A DNA stretch of 64,000 nt from Amyelois transitella (taxonomy: Eukaryota > Arthropoda > Insecta > Lepidoptera > Pyralidae), in contig NC_083525.1 in the NCBI RefSeq assembly GCF_032362555.1, forward strand, positions 4,945,501 through 5,009,500, given 5' to 3'. Positions 11,617 through 24,007 of the stretch are shown piece after piece (the stretch's first letter is position 1; the number at the start of each line of letters is the position of its first letter). A model generated the notes under the pieces. That model searched no databases, had not been told where the DNA came from, and saw only the letters and a list, made by a program, of their open reading frames with translations. The translations under genes were made by a program, and so were the position numbers.

Positions 11617-14600
11617 TTACAAAGTAATTCTTCCGTCAAGTTTTGGATTCAATGGTGAATATTTGTTGATGTATGCTAGCAACGCCCCCTGGTCTCGCCC
11701 AATCACCTTCACATTTTTCTTGCCTTCTCTGAACATCTGAAAATAAAAGGAGACATTTTTACGCACATACGAGTATTTTTGAGAACAATTCTTTTAATTT
11801 ATAATTCTTGACAGACAAGAATCAATCTTAAATTTTTTTTAAAAATTGATTCTAAATGCGTTTTACTTTTTTAAATCAATTTAAAAACATCAACCAATCC
11901 TATGCCGTGTGATTCCCGGCACCAATAGTGTCGTGTGGTCCCCGGCACAAACAGTGCCGTGTGGTTCCCGGCACCAATAGAAAATAGAATAGGACCACTC
12001 CATCTCTTTCCCATGGATGTCGTAAAAGGTGACTAAGTCATAGGCTTACAAACTTGGGATTCTTTTTTAGGCGATGGGCTACAACCTGTCACTATTTGAA
12101 TCTCAATTCTATCATTAAGCCAAATAGCTGAACGTGGCCATTCAGTCTTTTTAAGACTGTTGGCTCTGTCTACCCCGCAAGGGATATAGACCTGACCATA
12201 TGTATGTATGTAACCGATTCTATTTATTAAACGTGCAAAAGGCTACGTATTTTAACAATTAACATTTCTAAATCATGTAGGTTTTAATTGCAAATTCATA
12301 CTCACAGAAAATCCGTCTCCGCCATCAGCCAAAAACGCAGGTATAGTGACTTGATAAACTTGCTCTTCATTCAGTGGAGTAGCATTCTGACCGACAAATG
12401 CTGTTGATATGCGCTGCCCTTCTGGTTTGGTTAGGTCGTAATTAACTCGTAGACCTTAAAAAAATTGTATCTGCATGATTATTATCTTTCAAACTATTAT
12501 TACTTCGGATATAAAATGGATAGAAAATATTGTATAGACAATATTTTTCACAAAATTGTTAACGCTTTTAGAATAGAGTGTTAATGAAAGTTGCTTTATA
12601 AATTCTTATGTTAAGCATAATCCTAGGACTCGAATTTTCATATACTTATATTTCTATAGCAACATTATCTTGTGTTAAATGTGAGGGAAAACATCGTGAG
12701 GAAATTTGCACACACATAATCGATTCAACACGGGTCAGCTTTACATGCAAAAGGTTCTAATGTCAAATGGGACTCTCTACCTACAGTAATTTAAGGTATC
12801 TTACCTGATACTTGAAGAACCCAGGGTCCCTTAAACGGATGATAGGCCCACGCATCACTCACACTCCTTTCCAGGGCTTGGAGAATATATTTTCCTTGGA
12901 TTTCAAACGATTCTATTCGGTCATTGAATGGTAGCAACTCAAATAGCATACCGCGGGTTATACCTGAAATATATGTGAGTGTTTAAATTCTTCCATGGTT
13001 TCGTAGTTCACACAGACAACAAATATCAGGGTAGACAGAGTCAAAAGTCTCTAAAATAGCTAGCAGTTCAACTCTATGACTTTCTGCTAGAATTGAGATT
13101 TGCTATTAAAAAATAAGTGATTAGGTTTAGAGTCAGTTCAAGAGTACTCTAAGCCGACAAGCTATAATGAAGAGAGTGATAAGTGGAAAGACGTAGTCTC
13201 TGCTTCATGTAGGGTACCTACAAAATAGATAAGTTTGCTTACTTCCTTTGGGTATCGAAGCTTTAATGTTTCCTCTTTGAATAAATGATAAGAATTCATA
13301 ACTAGAATTCACGTGTGATTTTCCCTGAAAAAAATAAGAGGACTTGTGATAATCCGATCCGATTTGATCTGGAGACATTACAATTGTATCTATTATTTTA
13401 TTATACTAAGATTAAAATATACATACATATTCATTCAAAGCTTCGACTAGAACGTCTCCCAGCAAACACTCTCCAAAGACACAATCCTCGAAATTCATGA
13501 ACACTTCTGTTTCTCCAATCTTGACGTTCTCGGCTTCGTGAACTAGTTTCGCGTACGGTTCTAGTTTAGACTTGATTTCAAGGTCTGAAAATTGGTTTGT
13601 AAAAATAACCACTTAATTTAGTCAATTTGATCTAAAAAATCATGATTCTACTTGATGCAATAAAATTATATGACTAAATTGTAAATTTTGATAAATTGTA
13701 GTATTGTTGTAAATACTATGTAGTCAAGTTGGTATTATGATATTTTAAATGAGAAAGTGTGTTCGTCTTGCACGTCAAAACCACTGAATCGATCTCAATT
13801 ATTTTTCTGCATCCTTTTAATTTGGAGTACGAAGAAGGATATAGGGTACTCTTCACGCGGGCAGTGCCAAAAGCAATAATGCAAAAGCAAAAGAAAAAGA
13901 AAGCAAACTGTAGTTCCCACATCAATTTACCTTCTTCTATAGATCTGTTCAAGAAGATGGGACCTCCACGCCACTGGATCAATCGCCCAAGGTAGTCGAA
14001 GGATAGCGTCAGGTTACCCATGTACTTGGTGAATGCTGATGCTTGGACTATCATCACCTGTAAGTGCAAGAAAACAATTATAGCAGTTAGTAACTAAAAC
14101 TTTTAAATCCATTTAGCACCAGTTACGTTTTCACCTCTCCGAAGCCTAAGGTCTACCTATGACTACGAGTGAAGATTAAAATATTAAAAGGTCTAGGTTT
14201 AAATCCTTCCTCCGCATCCATTGCATTGGATCATAGTCTTTTCCTCATGATATTTAGATACTTTTAGAATGCATGGATCGCTGGAAGTCAAAAAATGTAG
14301 TCTGCCCTATGAGAAGCATGATTTTTGTATTTTTGTATGTGTGTAGCTCACCTCCTTCCCGGACGCGGAGTTCTCAATAAACACAGGGTACGGACCAGCC
14401 ACAGCCTCCCCACTGGGCGAGGGTCCGTTCCACAGCAGCGAGTGTGTGTGACCTCCGATTATCACGTCTATGTACTCTCCATGATCTTTCGCTAGTTGTC
14501 TGTGAAAATTTTAGAAGTATAAATATTATAAACAACGAGTACATATATACATACATATAATCACGTCTATATCCCTTGCGGGGTACACAGAGCCAACAGT

Positions 14601-17600
14601 CTTGAAAATACTGATAGGTCACGTTTAGCTGTTTGGCTTACTGATAGAATTGAAATTCATATACTTATACTACGAGTATGTGAATAAATTTACGTAAATA
14701 ATTGGTTTAAAAAAAATAACATTATGCATCTAGATTGTTACTTTTTTCTTAAATAACTATTAAGTATCTCTTTCTTTCATACATAATCGCTTCTTAATCC
14801 TTAATCGCCATCATAGACGTGGTAGATAATTGAGTGGAATTAAAATTCAGATTTTCTTTATTTCTTTCTATAAAAAAGGTGAACAAACGTTGCGTTATGC
14901 TAAAATGATTGCAGATAAGATCAACGAATGGACATTATGTAGATAACTATTCTACCTACTAGCTCAAGAAGTACTCTCGTCCTTAAAAATCACACATTCC
15001 TTGTGAAGGATTCGGTTGTGATAAGTGATATTACAAACTTGAGAACTAGTCACTGCATTATTATTTACAAAACTTTAATTTTCAAATGTTTTCTATTGAT
15101 AGTTCACTCATACTCATGCGCCGGAGTTCGTGACCATACTCGTTCAGTTCAAACTGTAAACCAATTGTCTCAATTGAATAAGTATGCAATGATCTTCAAG
15201 TGTCTTTAGCTAATAGCTACTTTGGATTATTATGCTTCAAAGTTGGCAGGCAACTGCTATTTCGTGCTCTGGTCATCGTCATAATCATACAATCGTTTTA
15301 CCACTGGTATGCACCCTTGGAGAGCCCAGGGCCCGCCTTGACCATGTTCCAGGACGTGTGACTCACTCTCCTGGTAACCATGGCACCTGATCAAATTATA
15401 CCAGATGAAATTGTTGATTTAACATTTCCTCAAGAGTTAGACGGCTTAAATTTTCTGTAAATTTTCATGTATTTACACACATACATACAATCACGCCTGT
15501 TACACAAAGGGACAGATACGGATTATCACTTGCTACGATCCTTAGAGACTGCTCTAGCTTCCTCCAGCCACACTTATTACAATTTCATACATTTACGACG
15601 ATATTATTATAGTATAGCAGGTCCTTATTTATTGTTCTGGAGTAGTTTTTATAGTATAAATATGTACCTATTTTATACCTATGTACATACATAGTTACAA
15701 ATATACCTATAATAGTTTTGCACAATGTTGTTATATTTGTGATCGTAGTAGTTTTCGCGATTTTAAAGAACTCTTTGTTAACATAACATTGTAACTTTTT
15801 GTTACAGGTTACAGATAAAGAAGATCATACATCATCGTTATCACCAACCTGTACTTAAGACTTTATTGTTGGTAATAAAATAAATTTACTTTTAATTATA
15901 TGTAGGTATGTTAAGAAACTAAATTACTTTAATTTGTTTTTGTGTAATTTCTTTGTATAAAACGGAACGTTTGTTCGGACTATGGTCGCTACAAGAGATA
16001 CTAATTATAATTTAAAAATGTCGGACAGCAAATATATTACATAAGAAAGGAATTGTAACTTGGATAAAAAACTTTAAATGTCGTTTCTTTATTTTTCAGG
16101 TGAGAACGAGTTTATTTTATTTTAGTGTACAAAGTGTTTCATATATATATTAGGAAGTAAAATAAAAACTTTATTTTACAGATAAAAGCAAATTGTTTTT
16201 TTTTTTAGCAATATGAGCAATTCCCGATAAATTAAGAAATTGTCATAAATGTGTTTTAAGATAAAAAAAAAAATAACAGGCGCATACTTATCAACAAACA
16301 GGCCACAATGTGACAGGAGGATGATGATATCCACTCCTTGTTCTGTCAAAGCCAGGGCTTCCCTTCTGGTCGCCTCTCCGGGGTCAGTGAACACCACATT
16401 ACCTGGTGATGATAATTGCTGAAAATGATTAAAATTTCGGGTTAAATATATCACGCAAGTGAAGAAGACGTCAGTTGTGTGTTTTAAGTCCAATTGTACA
16501 TTTGTTTAACACAATTATGTTTAAATGAAAAATACTTGCGAAAGTCACGTGAAAACCTGACTAACGGCATAAAGTCAATGAGAGAATTATTATGACTTTT
16601 TTTTATTATTTTCGCTTCAGTTTCAAACTAACATACATATTATTACGTCTATATCGCTTGCTACCCAGCAAGCGTTTTTACCAGCAAGTCTTTTCAAGAT
16701 TGTTGGCTCTGTCTACCCAGACCAGAGCTAACAATCTAGAAAAGACTGACAGGCCACATTAGCTTTATGGCTTTAAGATGGAATTGAAATTCAAATAGTG
16801 ACAGATTGCTAGCCCATAGCCTACGAGAGGAATCCTAAGTATATAATCCCTTAGTCGCCTTTAACGATCCATGGGGAAGATATAAAGTGGTTCGATTCTA
16901 AAGTGCCGGAAACCCAAGGGCCTTTTAGAACATACATTTTTACTTTGATCTTATCTAAGAAAATCTCACTAAGAATAGGATAAATTATCAGACAGAGGGT
17001 AAATTATTATGCAAATTCCACCAAAGTCGTACAATTCAAATTCAAAATTTTTATTCATTATTATAGGATACTATATATCGCTTAATAATTGTCGTATGGT
17101 TTAACAACATTGGTTGACGTCAAATAAATTACTTAAAAACTAAGTTTACTGCCGCTTCCAAGGCGTCAGTGCAGAAGAAGCGGTAACAAACTGCACTGCA
17201 GCATTTTCTTCAACAACGTACATTTGTTAAATCAATGAGTGATTAGCTATTGCACATAAAATAAAAGAAGAACAATAAAGTAGGTACAATGGGTAATAAT
17301 AATTGAAGTAAGTAAGACCACATTCAGTTATTTGGCTTAATAACAGAATTGAGATTCAAATAGCGACAGGTTGCTAGACCATCGTCTAAATAAATAAACC
17401 CAAGTTTATAGCTAAGTGGTGGACTGGTCCTTTTCTTTTTGGTATTAGTGCCGGGAACCACACGGCATTAAGCAAAACGACTGAACGTGGTCTATCAGTC
17501 TTTGGAAGACTGTTGGCTCTGTCTACCCTGCAAGGTATATCGACGTAACTATATAGGTAAGTACCTTAGTAACTAAACTACAATAAAATTTGAGTAAATA

Positions 17601-20600
17601 AATAAAATAAAGGCGAAAAGGTAAAAATATTCGTATGGAAACCTGACTAACGCAAGAAGAATGATAATGACGCTATGACGGGTGGAAGTTTATTGATAAG
17701 ACTTTTGTTTATTTTCGCTTTAATTTCGAACAAAGATTCATTAATACGTGGTTATGATTATTCCCGATATTTAGTTGCGTAAGTAAGATCGTCTTGCAGT
17801 TGCATCGCAACTATTACACAATCTGTTCGTGCTATGATAATTACTTTACTATCCATATTAGGAAGCCGTCCGTTATCTATATCGTTCAAACTTCAAACCT
17901 ATCTGAGAGCATTGAAGATACAAGTCTTTATTGACGTTGATACATCATTGACGGCAGATTCGAGATAAGACCCGGCATGCTGACAATAACTGAATGATAC
18001 TATATTTTTATAAATAGCTATCTTGCATTACTGATTGACAGCCGAAACTTAGCTATAGATTGAAATTTGCCATGTAGGTATGTGTATATACGGGATCATT
18101 AACTTAGATTAAGCTAGCCCCGAAGTTAGTTTTAGACTTGTTATGGCATACTTACTCAACAATACTATGTTTTGTTAGTATGGATGAGTAAGTATCCCAT
18201 AACATAAGTCTTAAACTGTTTTATAATAAATTGTTAAAAGATAAACATTAAAGTCCCAGGCCAATCAGCAATGGTCTTTTTTTCCTTATGAGCTGACTGG
18301 GAATGGCTATGTTGAACATTCTGAAACCCCCACGGTAACGGGAAAAAACCTTTCGTTTCACGTAAATGAAGGTGCGAACATAATCAAAAAAAAGTAATAA
18401 CATTTGGGTAATTTTTTTTATCAAACTCAACATTACCGGTCTAACGTGCAAATTCCATTTTAAATTCAACAAATTGTAGTGCAGAAAAAAAACCTAATAA
18501 AGGTAAAATAATAAAAAAAGTGATAAATTAATAAACCTTACTGGAAATATGTGCGATTCAATAAAAAAAACTCAATGAAAATTGTATCAATACAACAAGG
18601 TCGGATGCACAATCTCGTGTTTATGTTCGTTCAAATTTTACCATTTTCGCAGAAAAATATATGTTTGCTTACATTCATCCATTTACCAATTTGCCTAACT
18701 GGAATAGCGACTTACTTTGGTATCGGTGGTAATAAGCCCGATGATTCCAATCTTTCTTCCCTTCCTTTCTACCACTAGAGAAGGTCTGTATAATCCCTGA
18801 AGCGAGGGTTCGTTGGCACTGTCCATATTGGCTGCTAAAACTGGTGCTTTGAGAGCCGCCAGGTACGGAGCAAGACCTTCGGGCCCGTCGTCAAATTCGT
18901 GGTTGCCAATTGCCTGTGGAAAACAAAGTTTTAGTATGATTATCAATTCATTCATACATCACAACTTAATCATCTCAAATCCTTTAGGACGTAGGCAGAC
19001 GTAGACGTAGGAACGTGGGTTCAACTATGGCTTGATGGGTTACCATGATCCAATGGTTGCATGGGCGAGGTTCCCCTGTAAGATAACGGAGGTCAGACGG
19101 GAGTCACTCGTGACTTGACTTACCCTCTCCAGAATCGTGGTCACAGCCATGCCACGGGCTTCTCTCCAGAGATAACAAACGCTAAAATATTAAGTTTTTA
19201 TACTATAACTAGATAGACAAAATAGTAACAGCTAGGTTTTGAAAATAAAATATATTTAAGTAACAAAACAGCCGATTGGTCACGTTTTTACCAAACAAAA
19301 GTATTATTGTAGTGCCTAAGTATATTGATAGGTTTATCATTCATGTTTTAATGATTCATTATGCAAACCTTTTCAACAGCTGTATTTAAGTAAACTTTAT
19401 TATGATAATAACTTTATTTTTAATTGACATTACCGATCCAAACTGACTAAGGTTCCCTGTTGACAAGTCCACTAAAAATTCCAAGTTATGTAGGTACATT
19501 AGTTTGATTGGTAACCGAGGTTCTAATAGTGAAGCAAAACATCGTGCACATTTAGGCAACTGGATGTATAACCATGTTTCTAAATGGATTAAGCGCCCTT
19601 TTCCCGACAAGGTTAGGGAGATCAAATTGGAGTCACTTCGAGTAAAAACCTGACTTATTTCCTCTGGAGAGAAGGAAGAAGAATGACATTTAGTTAATTT
19701 CCTTACATGAGCGTCATGTGGCAGCAAATTCATGAACTGCTGCGTGATATTCCATTTCAGGAGCGTATACCAGTAGGTTCCTTGGAAACTGTCCCCGGCA
19801 TTCAGGAGTAGGGCGTCAGGTTTCTCCCGCAGGAGGACCTGGATCTCGTGGTACAGACGAGGAAAGCCGCCGAGGCAAGAATTGTTGTTGAATCTGCATG
19901 TTGGGAACGCTACTGAGGTCTCTTCGAATCTGAAAAATATGAAATTTTAACAAATTATTATAGATGGTGTTTGCCCGTATATTTCGGAGTAAGCTTTGTA
20001 TTGGTCCTATGAATATTTTTTATGGAAATGTTTTTTTTTTATCTATTGAGTATGAATAATTACTTAATTATATTTAATAGATATATAATTAAAGCATTAA
20101 TATTTGTATTTACTTTTGGTATAGACAGAGCCAGTAGTCTTAGACTAATCTATTTTATAAGTGTTGCTTTGTATTCTCTTATTTTAAGTCATGATCTTCG
20201 TGATACTAGACTAATTAGGTGTTCGGGCATAAGCCTAATAGACCTAAATTAAAGTTGTTATTATTAAAACGACCAATACTGATAACCTTCATGATTTTAT
20301 ACCTCAATGAATTTTGGTTCAATACATCTTGTTTTGCAACAGTCTGATGAAATGTTCAGTAATATTTATGACCTACCTACTGGATAGCACTCGTAATTAG
20401 TTAGCCTACAGAAGTAATTTTTTTCCAAAAAATCTTCCGTTATCAATCATCCGAACTAGTAATAATAAACGTGAAAGTAAGTTTTTTACTCTTCTCAGTT
20501 AACCCTGCACCAATTTTTAAACGACCTTGAAAATATAATACAGGCTTCTTTTGATGATATCTACAGGAACGGGATATACGGGAATCTTATTATTCAAAGG

Positions 20601-22051
20601 TAATGTTAGTGCCACGCGGGTGGAGCTGACAAAAGCAACTAGAGTACCTACAAGCAGGCATTGGCTGGAAATAAAAATCAAATCTACTTACACAAAAAAG
20701 TAGTTTACAACTTTTAATCTTATCAATATCAACCGGTAAAATTATCGAGTCCGGAAATAAGGAGGAAATCACAAGCATTTCCTGTACGACACGATTCGTT
20801 AAACATAAACATTATGAGGATAATAAGCTGTTCTCCCTCTAACAGCTTAAACTTCAGCCAACACATTCACACATAAAAAAGACAACAATAAATGTGAGCT
20901 CATTATGCTTTGTAGTCTGAAAAAATACATGTGGATGAAGCGAGAGAAGACCATTATTTATAAACATTACTGCACCAAAAAAATAGTTGAAAGGCGTTAT
21001 CTTCCAGACATCTTAGGTTGCGTAGTATATTAGTCAAAGTATGCAAGAGGAAAGATGTGGTCTATCCCTAATAACGTTAAAAGGTACCTATAGGTTTGGG
21101 ATTTTGAAGGCCAAAAACAGGAGACGAATGTGTGAACAAGCTTTAGTGACATTTATTCAGGTCAGAGTAATTTATTCAGTTCTATTCAAAGGAAAAAATA
21201 AGCTGCATTCATTTAACTAACATAAGATCGTCAATATGACTGTGTAGGTACAATGTAAGTATGATGATCTCATAGCGGCTAACAACTGTTTTTCTGATAT
21301 TTTTATTTTATAAGTAAGTACTTAAATAATATCAGCCACTTTATATTGATTGAAAGAAAGTAGGTACGAAGGTACCTTTTCCCACAGCAAGGAGTCCATG
21401 TAAACATCGTAAAAATATGGCACAGGGATGCACGTACTTTTTGGGCTACAAACTTTGGGGTCTTGATAGAGTTCCTTATTTTAAAAACATTTAAAATACC
21501 TGTATTTTTTTCAGTAATGCGCAAATAGAAATTCTTTAGATATGCTTATGTATTAAATCCTACTACTATTATAAAGGCGAAAGTTTGTATGGATGTTTGT
21601 TACTCTTTCACGCAAAAACTACTGAACCGATTACCATGAAATTTGGTATGTAGGTAGCTGAAGACCCAGAATAACACATAGGCTACTTTTTATCCCAGAG
21701 TTCCCGCGGGATTGATAGGGTTTCCATGCGGACGAAGTCGCGGGCGGCCTCTAGTTAAAGTATACAGCAAGAATTTTGATTTCATTTATTAATAAATGAA
21801 CTTAACCCAAGAGTCCAAGGATATAAATTATGTTTATTTATACTTAAGTTTTTAAAATTTTTAAAGGGTGATTTACTATTTACAGAAAGTGTAGTGGCAA
21901 AGTACATTTAAAAAAAATCTTACCTTGCATGAAAGTCGTTGTAGTGAATTATATCTAAATCATAAAGTCCTTCAAATGGTAAAGCAATACTGTGAACCGA
22001 AACACTACTAAACGCTAACACTAAGCACAACTTGAAACCAATCAAACTCAT
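11617..22051 (-). CDS. Ecto-5'-nucleotidase / apyrase-like enzyme, copy B (complete, predicted secreted)
   Basis: Eleven exons: 22051-21924, 19929-19707, 18913-18716, 16418-16288, 14499-14352, 14057-13931, 13584-13427, 13324-13243, 12963-12805, 12454-12306, 11736-11617. They sum to 1623 nt, giving 540 aa. Residues 1-21 form a hydrophobic signal peptide. The metal-site residues are all present: D39/H41 (NDFHA), D89 (NAGDSFQGT), N121/H122 (GNHE), H220 (LSHCG), H244/H246 (GGHTH). The C-terminal substrate domain has ITRGMLFELLPF and the GGDGF motif ending at F500, which corresponds to the base-stacking phenylalanine of the family. The protein ends ...KLDGRITL with no hydrophobic tail, so no GPI-anchor signal is seen. 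A soluble secreted enzyme is inferred, as in salivary apyrases of this family. It lies 5.5 kb upstream of copy A in the same orientation. Exons 2-4 and 6-8 have the same lengths in both copies, which indicates tandem duplication. Confidence 0.96.
11904..12214 (+). repeat. Family 1 repeat with triplicated 5' end
   Basis: A full element in plus orientation inside the last intron of 5'-nucleotidase copy B. Its 5' end is a tandem array of three 25-26-bp units (11904-11929, 11930-11955, 11956-11980), each starting G(C/T)CGTGTGG/A and containing CCCGGCAC. It ends GGATATAGACCTGACCAT followed by TATG units. Confidence 0.85.
14541..14658 (-). repeat. Family 1 repeat, truncated
   Basis: The tail half (ACATACATATAATCACGTCT, CTTGCGGGGTACACAGAGCC, CTTGAAAATACTGATAGGTC) lies 40 bp from exon 5 of 5'-nucleotidase copy B, in intron 4. 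Confidence 0.75.
16630..16925. repeat. Family 1 repeat, rearranged fold-back copy
   Basis: One element carries an inverted copy of its own tail: TTTTCAAGATTGTTGGCTCTGTCTACCC (about 16693-16720) is followed by the opposite-strand version (about 16725-16755). The rest of the element continues to CCGGAAACCCAAGGGCC near 16925. Confidence 0.7.
17034..17195 (-). repeat. LINE-type 3' end repeat, family 4 (copy 1)
   Basis: Nearly identical to 44491-44657. In the sense direction it ends with AATAAAAATTTTGAATTTGAA-type units, which suggests a retroposon 3' end with a short repeated tail. It lies in intron 3 of 5'-nucleotidase copy B. Confidence 0.75.
17310..17546. repeat. Two family 1 fragments, opposite orientation
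   Basis: One fragment (about 17310-17466) reads toward GTGCCGGGAACCACACGGC. It is followed at once by an inverted tail fragment (about 17467-17546; GACTGTTGGCTCTGTCTACC). Confidence 0.7.
19010..19180 (-). repeat. Family 3 repeat
   Basis: Minus-strand copy with the GGAGGTCAGACGGGAGTC block and ATCCAATGG, in intron 2 of 5'-nucleotidase copy B. A second old copy follows at about 19520-19680, directly before exon 2. Confidence 0.6.
21556..21758 (+). repeat. Lepidopteran-type repeat, family 5
   Basis: Starts TACTATTATAAAGGCGAAAG, includes ACTGAACCGATTACCATGAA and TTGGTATGTAGGTAGC, and ends GCGGACGAAGTCGCGGGCGGC. Related ends occur near 24115, 45035, 48105, 55920 and 56145. I recognise this pattern as common in lepidopteran genomes but cannot assign a named class. 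Confidence 0.7.
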
Positions 22052-24007
22052 TTTTATTCACGCAATGTTTACATGCTCAAGATTACACGGTCGCGTTACA
22101 ATTCGCTGACGTTCACTTCTATCGAAAGCAAGTTTTGTACTGACTAATACTGAAGAAATTAGTCTGAGTAACGATATGAATGAAAGATGTATTCAATATG
22201 GATAAAGACACGCTCACACTTATTATCACGATTCGGTGTCGATAGTTAGGTACTTACAATAAAATTACTATAGATCATTATGTAATGATCTGATAAAGAT
22301 ACCTACCGTGAAGGACTGTCTGTCTTGATTTCTCGGTTTTGTCTGCAATGTCAATTTCATCATTATTTTTTATTGAGTTTGTCCGTGATATATGTAGAAA
22401 CGTCCACTTTTTTATGCATTTAATGAAAAGTTGTTCTACTGGTTAGTCTACTGGGATCAGGGAAAATATTTTCAATGAAAGTTTTTAATTTAGAAGATAC
22501 TTACTCTTAAATTAATCATCAATTTAATATCTGTGGACTAGCATCTGTGTAATAATTATTAGGTATTCTATACTTAGGGATAAGTATTTGTTTAAAGAAC
22601 ATTTGTTTTGTAAGATAAATAAATTCTCGCTATCTAATGCATTTTTTGGGATTTAAATAACCATTCTTCATTTATTTAGTAATTATATTGTATTCTAACA
22701 AATCCGATGTCCACCACCGAGGCAGAAGCTACAGACATATTACCTTTGTACGTTTATATGTGTGATTCATCGTGTGCACGTTGTACCTTAGACACATCAG
22801 TTTTTAAGAAAGCCTTATTTTCTTACATTAAAATAAAACCATTTAAATTTTAATTTACTATTTATATCCCGGGGCTTCCCTCCGTTCTTCTTTCCGAGGA
22901 GACGCAAACGTTCGCTTAAGATTGACCTCGAAAGTCAATTTCAGTACCCTTGAACTAACCTTTTGCCAGGATGTCCCTGATTTTATGAAGGTACGTAGGT
23001 AAAATAGGGGAAATTTATATGATGAGGAAGCAGATTGAAAGCGTCGTCAACATCTATATAACTTTTTTCAACCATTCAACACATGTCAGCAGTTTCGCTT
23101 GAACTCATCCTGACCTGACCTCGACCTCCACCCTGGAACAATATGTTCAGGGGATTCCTCAACCATAGAGTTCCGAAACTAGATATTATCTTTAAACTTT
23201 TGAACTCTGACCTTTACCACAGAATAAAACATTGATTTCTAGGGTTCTTGCAGGTCTGATAGCAAAGAAAAAGCATAGTTTAGCAAAGTGACAGCAGATT
23301 TTTTACCAGCTCATTTTTTATTCTGTTGGACTAATTACCGATTATATCATGAAGAATATAATAATAAACCCATATTTCCTAAACAGACAATTATACATTA
23401 AAAATGTTGGATAAGTACAAATAGTTGGACGATTTTGTAATAATTTTAGCTCATGAATCGATAGTGTTCAGAATCATACAAAATTATCTATTGCGGTGAA
23501 GACAGAACCAACAGTCTTAAAAAAACTTAAAGAAAAAATAATCGGATTCAGTATTAAAAAATTACTTATTGGCATAGCGATAACAATTTCAGGGATTTAC
23601 CTACCATAGACTGAGCATAAAATATATATTTGCATCATCCGAAACTAGATGCGTTATCAGTCAAGATATTGTCATGTAGACGCGTTATACACACACACAA
23701 TTAAAAACATTGTGCCAATGAGCATTGATACAGTAAAATTCCTGGGGTACGTCACATGGAGTGACACCAACCTACTTTTTCCACGAGGAAAACGTGAACC
23801 TACCATCCACAAACCACCTGATGGTAAGTGACGATTAAAACGAAGATGTTACATGCCTATCCAAGAGATACCCATTTATTCTACATTTATTATCTTGGAT
23901 CATGGTTTGCCTGAATGTGTAGGTTAGTGAATTCCATCAATAATAACGCGTATGTACAACAATAATATTACTTTATTTACAATATTTACAAAAAAAATTG
24001 AAGTTTA
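22052..24007. other. Spacer between 5'-nucleotidase copy B and DHX37
   Basis: It must carry the copy B promoter at its left end and the short DHX37 3' UTR at its right end. I see no other gene. A faint family 1 remnant lies near 23490-23520 and a hairpin-arm relative near 23850-23870. Confidence 0.6.
23972..23977 (-). promoter_or_regulatory. Polyadenylation signal of DHX37
   Basis: A canonical AATAAA on the minus strand lies 30 nt past the DHX37 stop codon, which implies a very short 3' UTR. It is the first such hexamer after the stop. Confidence 0.65.
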
